Source of the DNA: Zizania palustris
Lineage: Eukaryota > Streptophyta > Magnoliopsida > Poales > Poaceae
Direction: 5' to 3'
Assembly: GCA_019279435.1 (NCBI GenBank)
Contig: JAAALK010000289.1
Coordinates: forward strand, 52,765,164-52,829,163
Length of the DNA stretch: 64,000 nt
The translations under genes were made by a program, and so were the position numbers. The notes under the pieces are model-generated. The model was not told the origin of the DNA, ran no database searches, and saw only the letters and a program-made list of their open reading frames with translations. This document shows positions 33,259 through 43,868 of this stretch, in pieces (positions within the stretch are counted from its first letter, which is position 1; each line of letters starts with the position of its first letter).

Positions 33259-34587
33259 ATCTCCTCCTTGATGAGTGCATTGTCAACACTCCTCTTCTTC
33301 AGCTCTTCAGCACCTGCGAGCAAATGTGGAAACACGAAAACAAAACACAAGAAAACAAAGAAGAAGAAAAATAAGGTAAAAGTTTAACCCTAATGACCAA
33401 AAGCCAAACAGAAGCAAGAAACGGTCATTATTGTTAACCAAAACGTAAAAGCTCAAAATGAGTGTGATTTCAGAACAACAAGGATATCAACAGAGTAAGA
33501 ACTCCCCCTTAAACTCTGATCCCAAATTTTCTCCCCCTTGTTGACAAGTGAACTCATCAAGCACTCAATAGAGACACAGACTCCCCCTGAAATGCAACTC
33601 CCCCTCAAAATATGCAGTGAATTCAACTGGATTGCATAGGGAGTGTAGAAAGCATGCTTCTCAAATATGATTGACTGCAATTACAACATCTAACAAGTAT
33701 AGCAAAGGAGATACTGTCTTAAGACACATGGTATGATCAGTGCAACAGATGATATCTAAAGAAAGTCATTAGCACGCATTTTTCAATTTTTGCAAACAAA
33801 AGCATCACCACATTTTCCAGTTAACAAGCAATGTAAAGCATGAGATGCAGAAGCTAACTGATATCTACCAAGATAAGCATTGTCCAAAACAAAAGTGCTT
33901 CAGCGAACTTGTTATCTTTTAAATGTTCAGGCTTTTTCAATTTCCTTTTTCATTTTTACCAAGGGTTATTTGCATGTCAAGCCTTATGCTAACCGACCAA
34001 GTCAAGCCTAGGCCAGAACTGGACCATCAGAAGCTTAAGACATTGGTCTTGGCATACACTACACTGTCCTAGTTCATACCAAAGTGCTATGGTAAGCAGT
34101 CCAGAACAATGCAATGCGACAAGGCAAACCCACTTGGATCTTTTCAACTCAAGCATAAAAAAAAGGCATGGAATTTTCATTCATTTTTGATTTTTATCAT
34201 TTTTATAGCACATTTTCCATGTTAAAGCATAAAGATGTCCAAGTTACATATCTGCATTTATGTGATGAACTAGCTACAAGGTATGTAACAGATAGCAAAA
34301 GCACTCAGCCTACACATGCTAGTGACCAGAAGCAATGGTGATTAAGTTTTCAAGTTTAAAGCATAAAAGCCATGCATATGACAGATATCAGATATATCAA
34401 GTGAACTGAACCAAAGCATGATCATTGACAAGTAATCAAAAGCATGTACCAGCTAGACTAAGTAAAGCAGTTCAATCATATAACAGAAGCAGGCTCAAAA
34501 GTGTGATAAGTGAATATGCAAGATATGAACACACACACAAAGACTCAAGAAAAGAGTAAAAAAGAAAGAAAACTGACGCAAAATATC
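33259..34587 (-). other. Copia A polypurine tract and 3' non-coding region
   Basis: The minus-strand AAGGAGGAGAT (33269-33259) abuts the LTR and is the PPT. Four further GGGGGAG tracts lie at 33496-33610. The rest is non-coding and matches the plus-strand element at 1-793 and C at 24417-25194. There is no open frame of interest. Confidence 0.75.
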
Positions 34588-37500
34588 CTAAAAAGGATAC
34601 ACAACACTCAAATCCCCTCGTAAACGCTCGAATGTAGACTGATCTAGGGGTTTAGTGAAGATATCAGCCAACTGATGATGGGTATCAACATGAACAAGGT
34701 CAATGACACCTTTCTCATATTGATCCCGCAAGAAGTGAAAGCACACATCAATATGTTTGGTTTTTGAATGGAGACACGGGTTTTTCCTACACTAATTGCA
34801 CTGGTGCTGTCGCAAAATAAAGGAACTCTGGTAGGAAAGAACAACCCAAAATCTCTCAGAGTGGAAATCATCCAAACCAACTGTGAGCAGCAGCTAGCAG
34901 CAGCTACGTACTCAGCCTCTGTGGTCGAAAGAGCAACTCCAGATTGCTTTCGAGAAGACCAAGAGACAAGAGAGGAACCAAGAAACTGGCAAGTACCGGA
35001 AGTCGACTTGCGATCCAACCGGCACCCACCAAAGTCGGCATCCGAAAAGCCAGATAAATCAAGAGATGATGATGCTGAATAGTAAAGACCGAGATCGGGC
35101 GCATAAGTGAGATACCTGAAGATACGCTTGACATCCTGCCGATGAGACGCGCGTGGAGAAGACTGGAAACGCGCGCAAAGTCCCACAGCGAACTGTATGT
35201 CTGGTCTTGTTGCCGTCAAGTACAACAGCGAACCGATCATCCCTCGAAACTCCCTTTCATTGACCTTGACGCCGCTCTCATCCTTGTCCAGACCCCCAGA
35301 AGTGCCCATAGGGGTCATCTGCGGCTTCAATTCACCACCAAAGTCAAATTTTTTAAGCATATCACGAGTGTACTTACCTTAGTGGATGAAGGTGCCGTCC
35401 TTGGTCTGCTTGATCTGGAGCCCTAAAAAGTACTTGAGCTCACCCATGAGGCTCATCTCAAACTCACTGTGCATCTGCTCAGAAAACTTGGACACGAGAG
35501 AATCAGTAGTACCGCCAAAAATAATATCGTCCACATAAATCTGAGCGACTAAGAAATCTGAAGCATCTCTGAGCAAGAAAAGAGTTTTGTCCACAGAACC
35601 CATCACAAAGCCCTTCCCCAACAAAAAATGCTTCAACCGGTCATACCAAGCCCTGGGGGCTTGCTTCAACCCGTATAAAGCTTTGTGCAACTTAAAAACA
35701 TGTCGAGGAAACTTAGGGTTTTCAAAACCGGGGGGTTGCCTAACATAAACCTCCTCTTCTATGTACTCGTTCAGAAAAGCACTCTTAACATTCATTTGAA
35801 AAAGCTTAAAACCCTTTGAAACGACAAAGCTAGAAGAATACGAATGGACTCAAGACGGGCAACAAGAGCGAAGGTTTCTTCAAAGTAAATACCTTCCTTC
35901 TGGCAATAACCCTGGGCAACTAGTCGAGCCTTGTTGCGCACCACAACCCCATCTTCACCTTGTTTGTTCTTGAACACCCACTTGGTGCCTATGGGGTTGC
36001 ATCCTGGTGGTGGCTCAACTAGTGTCCAAACCCGATTTCGGACAAAATTCTCAAGCTCTTCTTGCATAGCATTAATCCAAATAGAATCGGAAAGAGCATG
36101 AGAAACGTCTCTGGGCTCAAAAGATGCAACAAACGCAAATTCAGCAAACACAGCAAGAGAGGCAGAGGAACGCAAAGTTCTCTCAGTCAAATCACCAATG
36201 ATGAGCTCTGAGGGGTGATCACGCTGTACTGCTCGGGTTCCCTGGTGATCCGAGGTCACCTCACCGGAGTCAGCAGCTGGCACCTCTGGACTCGACTGAG
36301 GGGGCTCGATCGTAGTGGAAGAAGTGATCAGAGGTCCGCCCTCATCCTCAGTCGAAGTCTCAGAAGGTGTGGGCTCTGCGGGGGATGCAGAAGGCCCACC
36401 CTCATCAGCAGCTGGAGTCTCCTCATCTTCCTCGAAGATGGACTCTCCAAGCTCATCATCACCAGAAAGCTCAAAAGAAGGAGTCAAAGAAGGCAAGGAC
36501 TCATCAAATGACACCTCACAAGTCTCGACAAGCAACTGGGATTCGAGGTTCCAAACACGGAAGCCTCGAGAATGCAATGCATAACCAAGGAAAACACCAT
36601 CCCAGCAACGAGACTCAAACTTGTCCAAATGCCCTCCCTTCTTGAGCACAAAGCACTTGCAGCCAAACGCTCGCAAGTGGCTCACCTTGGGCTGTCTGCC
36701 AAACCGCAGTTCATATGATGTCTTACCAAGGTAAGCTCTAAGAAAGATGCGGTTGGCCAGATAGCAAGCCGTGTTCATGGCTTCAGCCCAGAAACGCCTA
36801 GGAGTCCTGTGCTCATCGAGCATCGTCCTGGCCATCTCGACTAGCGTGCGGTTCTTTTGTTCCACAACGCCGTTTTGTGGGGGAGTGTAAGGAGAAGAAA
36901 ACTGATGGTCCAGACCCTGATCACTACAGAAGCTGGCGAACTGAGAATTCTTGAACTCAGAACCGTTGTTGGAGCGAATTGCTCGCATCCGACCATTGTT
37001 CTCATTCTTCAGCTTCAAAATCAGGTCATGAACAAATTGAAAAGTTTCATCCTTAGACTCCAAAAAGAAAACCCACGAGAAACGAGAAAAGTCGTCAACT
37101 ATGACAAGTGCATACCACTTCCCACCGACTGAACGTACTCGAGCTGGACCAACAGTGTCCAGGTGTAAAAGCTCGCCCGGATACGAAGTCATCACCTGAG
37201 TCACAGGTGAGTGAGAAGCGGCAACCATTTTCCCATGACGACAGGGATGACAAACTAGATCCTTCTCCATCTTAAGCTTAGGCAATCCTCGGATGAGGTC
37301 CATAGAGCTTAACTTGACTAGCAGATCAAAACTCAAGTGACCTAACCTCCTATGCCACTTCCAGAGCTCAGAAGAAGATCCAGCAATCAAACAGCGAGAA
37401 GGGCCAAAAGAACTAGAGAAGTCAATTCGAAAAACTTTACCGAAGGGTAAAATCTGACAAACTAAAGACCCTCTAGAATCAACCACAGAAGAATTGCCCT

Positions 37501-37811
37501 TCTTAAAACGCACTTCCAAACCATCCTCAAGAAGTTGCGAAACAGAAATCAAATTGAAGTTCAAATTCTTAACCAAAGCAACATTCTTCAAAGAGAAATG
37601 ATCTGAAATACGAATTGAGCCTATGCCACTTACTTTCCCTTGACCGCTGTTCCCGAAAGTGATGTACTCTTTGGAGCTCGGGGGAGTGAGACTGGAGAAC
37701 CATCTGCGATGTCCCATCATGTGGCGAGAGCATCCAGAGTCCATGATCCAAACATCCTCCAGTCCCCGGTCCTGCACAATCAGTGTCTGTAAGTGGGAGC
37801 AAATGGTCCGT
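34588..37811 (-). pseudogene. Copia A pol
   Basis: The frame opens after the TGA at 37811-37813 and overlaps the end of gag. Protease (VWIMDSGCSRHMMG), GAG-pre-integrase (ELWKWHRRLGHLS), integrase (FSSPYTPPQNGVVEQKNRT), RT (GTKWVFKNKQGEDG ... IYVDDIIFGG) and RNase H (TTEAEYVAAASCCSQLVW) are in order. Breaks are a frameshift near 35825, a stop at 35379-35381 (where B has Gln), and a one-base loss near 34790 that garbles the end. The expected final stop is at 34588. All domains are recognisable, but the polyprotein is interrupted at least three times, so A should need proteins from another copy. Confidence 0.88.
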
Positions 37812-40508
37812 CACCAGGTTTAGCAAAAAAGCTAAACCAGTGTCGAGCCATCCGCTCAAAAGATGGAAAGCGAAAACCATCAAAAGAGTTTGGACCAAAA
37901 CGCGGCTCAAAGCACGGTCCTCGGTTCTTCCTAACCCTGCGGCCACGAGGTCCAGAACCGTAGCCAACACGGTCTGGAACTCTGCCGGAACGGACACCAC
38001 CAACTGGAGCACGAGCAAGAAAGCCGTATCCTCTACCACCACCTACACGACGCGGCCTGGCCTCCAGCCTCTCCCCGCGCCGAGGAACACGCAGTCTACC
38101 ACCCTGCTGGTAGAACTGCTCCTGATCACTACGAGCTTTCTCTGCTCTCTCAACCCGCTTCCTCCTGAAGCAAAACTCCGCAAGATGCCCGTCTCTCTGA
38201 CAGTACTCACAATGATAGGTGGGCTTCTTGGGATGTGGTTGAGGCTTGGGATGTTTGGGCTTAGTGGTGTTTGGTGTTGTCTTCTTGGGTTGAGAGGGTC
38301 CAAGAAGAGAGTCAAGAGAAGTGTGGAGATTTTTGGGCTTTGGAACCCAGATAGGTTTCTTGGGTGGAGCTTTGGATGGTTCATGAATCACTCCATCCTT
38401 TGGCTGACAGGCCTGGGAGGACTCAGTGGAGTGAGTCTTGGGATACCTTTGTTCTGGTGTCATTTTACTCCACTCCACTGCCCGGCTAATGGCACTCTCA
38501 AAGTCAGCCTTGGTGTAGGTATAACCTACTCCAAACCCATCCTGCCTCTTGAACTGCTGGATCATCAGGCCAAGCTGTGGCTCTCTGGTACTGATCCAAC
38601 TCAAGATAGAACGGAGGTAAAAGTTCTCATTCTGAGAATCTGCTAGCTCCTCTCTCAAGGAAGCTAGAACCTCCACCTGAGACAAGCAAGTCTCACATTG
38701 ACAGACTTTTCGGCTTTCAGCTTGATCAACTCCATTCTAAGAGACAGACAGCTCTCATAGACAGTGGGTGGAACTGACAGTGTCTCAAGCTCTAGCCTAG
38801 TCTGGGCAAGCTCAGCTCTCAACCTCTCTAAATCACCCAAATGCTCATCACCCTTGGATTTCAGCTCAGCTAAGGCAGCTAGATGAGATGGGCAATCAAC
38901 ACAGGGTGCGACGACAGTGGCTTGAGCATCTTTCAGCTCCAGCTGAGCGCTTTCAAGCTCAGTGGCCAAAGCGTCCCTCTCATCAACCCTTTCTGTGTAC
39001 CTGGACTTCAGAGTCGACAGGTCACACAGAAGCACCTCACACTTCGGGCACTCACTGCTATCACCCAAGCAAGGGGAAGAAGTTAGACTCTCAATTCTAC
39101 CGTTGGCCACGGCAAGCTCACTCTCTAATTCGTCTATCCTTTTCTTAGCCCCCCTAAGCAGTTTCTCCCGATACTTTAACTCCTGACGATTGCTCTCAAG
39201 TAAATCAACAATTTCTCTCTCATAAGATGATACCTTGTTATCTTCGTCGTCGGAGTCGTCGGAGGAGCTCTTTTCTTCCCTATCCCCAAGAGCCATTGAG
39301 CAGAAACTCTTGCGGGATCTTCGGTGCTGGTGTGAGCGGCTCTTTGGCTTGTCTCCGAAGGCCATGAAGCAAAGGCCCGCCGGATCGTCCTTGTCCTTCC
39401 CCTTCCTGACGACGATCTCCTCATCGCTTGAGCTCGATGAAGAGGAAGAAGACATGGACTGCTTGGAGTAGCTTTTCTCCATCTCAGCGAAGAAGGCCTT
39501 GTCGCGCTTCTTGTTCTCTCGCCGATAGTCCTTCAGGGCCTTCTTGAAGAATCGGGTCTTCGGCTTGCCCTTGATGAAGGAAGAGCTCTCATGCTTGCCG
39601 GAGTCGTGGAAGCTGCCACCGGTGCCCTTCTTGTATCCATTGCGCTTGGGGCAGTCGGCGATGAAGTGTCCTGGATCACCACATTCAAAGCATCCGGATT
39701 TTGTGCCGTGTCTTTTGAACATTCTCTTGTCATAGACACGACGCACCCGGTTGTTAAACAGACACAAATCATCATCACCCAAAGACTCAAGCTAGTCCTC
39801 AGTGATAGACATCAAAGAGAACCCAGCACAGCTCACAGCAGAGGGATCAACAGAAGGTGTAGCAAGGGCCAGGGATTTTGATCCAGAACCAGTGAGATTT
39901 GATCTCAACTGGATATCTACCTCAATGGCCTTCAGCTTGCTAAATAACTCAGAAATGGTCAAGGTATCGTAAGAAGTGCTCTCAACGATAGAGGATACCT
40001 TGATCTCCCAGATCTTTGGGTCCAAGGTATGAAGAACCTTGAGCGCCTGCTCGTGATCTGAGACTAACTGAGCACCCTCAGCCTTGTTGTCCCGAAGCTT
40101 GTTAATGATCGACTGAAAACGACCAAACAAAGCCTCAACAGATTCACCCGGCTTCTGTGTGAAATTCTCATATTCACGCCGGTAGGTCTGATAGAGCCGA
40201 GCCTTGACCTGTGCTGTTCCCTCATGGTGTGCCTTGAGGGTAGCCCAGATCTCTCTCGCAGTGGAGAGATGACTCACACGCTCAAACTCAGTGGGACCTA
40301 AGCCAGAAAACAGAATGTTCACAGCCTTACTGTTGCTCAGATGCTGAGCAATGATACCTTGCTCAGTAACTGGCAAAATGACAAACGTGGTGTGAACACA
40401 AATGTCCCATATGTCCGAACCCTGGCTCATGAGATAGGCTCGCATGCGAGTCTTCCAATAATTATAGCCATAGGCTTCCAAGGACAGGACCTTGCCAGGA
40501 GACGTCAT
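37780..40508 (-). pseudogene. Copia A gag
   Basis: The ATG at 40508 (MTSPGKVLSLEAYGYN) starts a capsid-type domain. TAG at about 39789-39791 interrupts it where B reads Gln (ITEDQLESL). Then come the first CCHC knuckle (CFECGDPGHFIADC), a Ser-rich acidic stretch, and a long coiled coil with CPKC and CPSH motifs. A 13-nt loss near 38690 shifts the frame. The second knuckle (CEYCQRDGHLAEFC) and a Gly/Arg-rich tail follow, ending at TGA 37780-37782. It is longer than typical Copia gag because of the coiled coil and second knuckle. Confidence 0.85.
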
Positions 40509-40559
40509 GGTCACTACTGGGGTTTAGAACCGGTTAAGGTATGGAAAAACCCTAACCTT

Positions 40560-40571
40560 GCTCTGATACCA
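40560..40571 (-). other. iMet primer-binding site of Copia A
   Basis: Minus-strand TGGTATCAGAGC lies two bases after the 5' LTR end. Confidence 0.88.
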
Positions 40572-40573
40572 CT

Positions 40574-42556
40574 TGTAGGACCGAAAGTAGCGACCAGAGG
40601 GGTGGTGAATGGGCGCCTTAAAAATTCTTTCGAATCAATGGCCTGTTCCCAATACCCAACGCACCTCAAAAGACTATGCAGCAGAAAATAAACAGAAGGC
40701 CTAAGTCTAAGGGTATCTAACCTAGAAGCAACAGATGTTGAACAGAGAACTATTAATGAAGTGCAACTAGACAGATGAACACTGTGTAACAGGCCTAAAC
40801 TTCCCAATGAAATGATCTAAGTATATGTAAGGTGAAATGAGAAGTTACTGTCCAAATTTGTCTCCTGTTCGGAACTTGGCGAAGCCTGCTTCGCTAGTCG
40901 AGGTCTTCTTCGGAGATGATTGACGAAGACTGCTTCGCTGGTCGAATGTGGAGTCCACTTCGGAGGTTAGTTGCAAGGCTTGTCGAAGATGCCGAAGGTG
41001 TTTTGGTCTAGCCTAGTTCGAAGTGACAAGAAGCGAAGTATGCTTCGAAGCGAAGTAAGACAGAGCCGGAGCCTGCTTCGAAGTATGTACTTCGAAGGCA
41101 AGGCTTCGGACACAGCTTCGAACCGAGCACTTCGAACTTTAAACCTTCGAACAGGAAACTTCGAGTGCAACACACAGACGAACTACCTTCGAACAAAGAA
41201 GCGAAGCCTGTCACACGACAGAAAACCAAATTCGAAGCCTACGCTCTACCTTCGAAAGGAGTAAGCTTCGAACCGAGAGGCGAAGGCTGATACGTGTCAG
41301 AGAAAGCAAAGCGAAGTCTAACAAAAGAACAAGCTCTCGAGACAACTTCGAAACCCGTCGAAATGAAGACTTCGAAGGGCTCAGGTCGGAGTACCTTCGC
41401 ACAGACGTTCGAAGCAGAGATGCTGACAGTTTACTAAAAACTTCGAAGCTAGACACACATAATACAAAAAATGCGGTCCGAAGTTCGAACGAAGCCTCTG
41501 AGGGTATACGTTCGAAGTCTGCCCCACGGAGCTAAGGGGCTTTGAAACTGAGATGATGGCTTCGCCAGAAACAGCCAGAAAAGTTTCTGGAACCTGTCAG
41601 CTTCGATCAAAAAGCAGTGCAGAGAAGGTAAAAAGCTGGCAGCGAGCACTGTAGCAATAGTAGTAGTACTACTTGCAACAGCAAGAACTAGTACTACTTG
41701 CGTGAAGAACAAACCCAGCCGAAGCTTCCGAGCCCTCAAGAATTATGTGAAAACTTGCTATGCAGAAGAAATTAAGCCATTAAAACCTCTGATGTTGTTG
41801 CACACGAGGGAGAGAAACTCCACCTCAATAATAAATGCAAAACAGCAACAATCAGGTGCAAGAACTCCTGCCGGCGCAAGCAATAGTAAACGAGGAGAGA
41901 GACAAGGCAAGAGACAAAAAGTGACCCAATAGAGTGGAATAGATTTCAGCCAAAAGGGGTAGTCCAAACCCTAGGGATTGGGGTCCTATTTATAGGCTCC
42001 GAACACTAGGAATATTCTACCAGCCCCTTAGGGTTTTTACAGACTCAAGAATAAAGGAAAAGACTCTACTGCCCTTAGGAATTTTTACAGACACGACTGA
42101 CTGACTGTGGGCCTAGAGTTACAGATGACTTATCCGGAAGCTAAGTTTTCGTAGCGACTACGACTTCTCTTCTGGACAGTCGGATACAAGATCAATGGTT
42201 GTCAGTTTTGCGCCGAAACTGACAAAGCCTCCACTGACTTTGCACCAGGTACCCGGATTGGGCCGGCCCGACTCCGCAGCTCTCTCAGCCCGGCAATCGC
42301 TCACCGCCCGTGTACATGAGTCAACCCTGGTCAACAACCCAGTGGGTCTTCTACTGCTTCTGGCCCATGCACCCGGATTGGGCCAGCCCGACTTCGCAGC
42401 CTCCTCTGCCCGACAGTCGCTCGCTGCCCGTGTACCTGAGTCACACGCGGCCCATGAAACAGCAGATCTCTTCTTTTCTGTCCTCTTTGACTATCGTTGA
42501 CAATGACTCATCACTTCTGGAGCCATGAGGCCCACGCTATTCAGCATGGCTCCTCA
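40574..42556 (-). repeat. 5' LTR of Copia A
   Basis: Near-identical to 31275-33258. The promoter TATAAATA is on the minus strand at 41994-41987 in the conserved context CCTATAAATAGG. Confidence 0.92.
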
Positions 42557-43803
42557 CCTTCTCTTTCTTATCCCCAAGAGCCATTGAGCAGAAGCTCTTG
42601 CGGGATCTTCGGCGTCGATGTGAGCAGCTCTTCGGTCTATCCCCGAACGCCATGAAGCAAAGGCCCGCCGGATCATCCTTGTCCTTCCCCTTCCTGATGA
42701 CAATATCCTCATCGCTTGAGCTCGATGAAGCGGAAGAAGACGTGGACTGCTTGGAGTAGCTCTTCTCCATCTCGGCGAAGAAAGCCTTGTCGCGCTTCTT
42801 GTTCTCTCGCCGGTAGTCCTTCAGGGCCTTTCTGAAGAATCTGGTCTTTGGCTTGCCCTTGGTGAAGGAGAAGCTGTCGTGCTTGCCGGAGTCGTGGAAG
42901 CCACCACCGGTGCCCTTCTTGTGACCATTACGCTTGGGGCAGTCGGCGATGAAGTGTCCTGGGTCACCACACTCAAAGCATCCGGTCTTTGTGCCGTGTC
43001 TTTTGAACATTCTTTTGTCATAAACACGAAGCACCCGGTTATTAAAAAGAAACAGGTCATCATCTCCTAACGACTCGAGCTGGTCCTCAGTGATAGACAT
43101 CAAAGAGAACTCAGCACATCTCACAGAAGAGGGATCAACAGAAGGTGTAGCAAGGGCCAGGGTTTTTGAACCAGAGCCGGTGAGATTTGATCTCAACTAG
43201 GTATCAACCTCAGTGGCCTTCAGCTTGCTAAACAACTCAGAAATGGTCAAGGTATCATAAGACGTGCTCTCAATGATAGAGGATACCTTGATCTCCCAGA
43301 TCTTAGGGTCCAAGGTATGGAGAACCTTGAGCGCCTGCTCATGATCTGAGACTAACTGAACACCCTCAGCCTTGTTGTCCCGAAGCTTGTTTATGATCGA
43401 TTGAAAACCACCAAACAACGCTTCAACAGATTCACCCGGCTTCTGTGTGAAGTTCTCATATTCATGCCGGTAGGTCTGATAAAGCCGAGCCTTGACCTGG
43501 GTTGTCCCCTCATGGTGTGCCTAGAGGGTAGCCCAGATCTCTCTCGCAGTGGAGAGATGGCTCACACGCTCAAATTCAGTGGGACCTAAACCGGAAAAAA
43601 ATATTCACCGCTTTGTTGTTGTTCTGATGTTGGGCAACAATATCTGGAGTAGTGCGCTCAGCAACAGGCAACACTGTGAAAGTAGCGTGAATACAAATGT
43701 CCCAGATGTCCGAGCTTTGGCTCATGATATAGGCTCGCATGCGAGTCTTCCAATAATTGTAGCCATAAGCTTCCAAGGACGGGACCTTTCCAGGAGACTT
43801 CAT
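42557..43803 (-). pseudogene. Copia B gag, N-terminal part
   Basis: The ATG at 43803 (MKSPGKVPSLEAYGYN) starts the frame. The capsid domain is followed by the first CCHC knuckle (CFECGDPGHFIADC, near 42960) and a Ser/Asp-rich linker that meets element A at 42557 and continues at 31274. A frame break near 43600 (lost bases in an A-run) and a stop at about 43197 make it non-functional. At the position of the first A stop (39790), B has a sense codon. Confidence 0.82.
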
Positions 43804-43854
43804 GATCACTACTGGGGTTTAGAACCGGTTAAGGTATGGAAAAAACCTAACCTA

Positions 43855-43866
43855 GCTCTGATACCA
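43855..43866 (-). other. iMet primer-binding site of Copia B
   Basis: Minus-strand TGGTATCAGAGC lies two bases after the LTR. Confidence 0.88.
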
Positions 43867-43868
43867 CT

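Larger units (their letters stand above)
31275..42556 (-). mobile_element. Copia element A, complete, youngest insertion
   Basis: LTRs 31275-33258 and 40574-42556 are 1,984 and 1,983 bp, flanked by the perfect 5-bp duplication CCTTC (31270-31274 and 42557-42561) inside the gag of B. The internal region holds the PPT, non-coding 3' part, pol, gag and iMet PBS in the expected minus-strand order. By eye the two LTRs differ at about 27 positions (about 1.4%). With a commonly used grass LTR rate of 1.3e-8 per site per year this gives roughly half a million years. Confidence 0.92.

Noticed and set aside
37783..38646. 287-codon plus-strand open frame
   Set aside because: It is antisense to the Copia A gag region, and the same shadow frame occurs in B at 29768-30352. 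The minus strand shows zinc knuckles.
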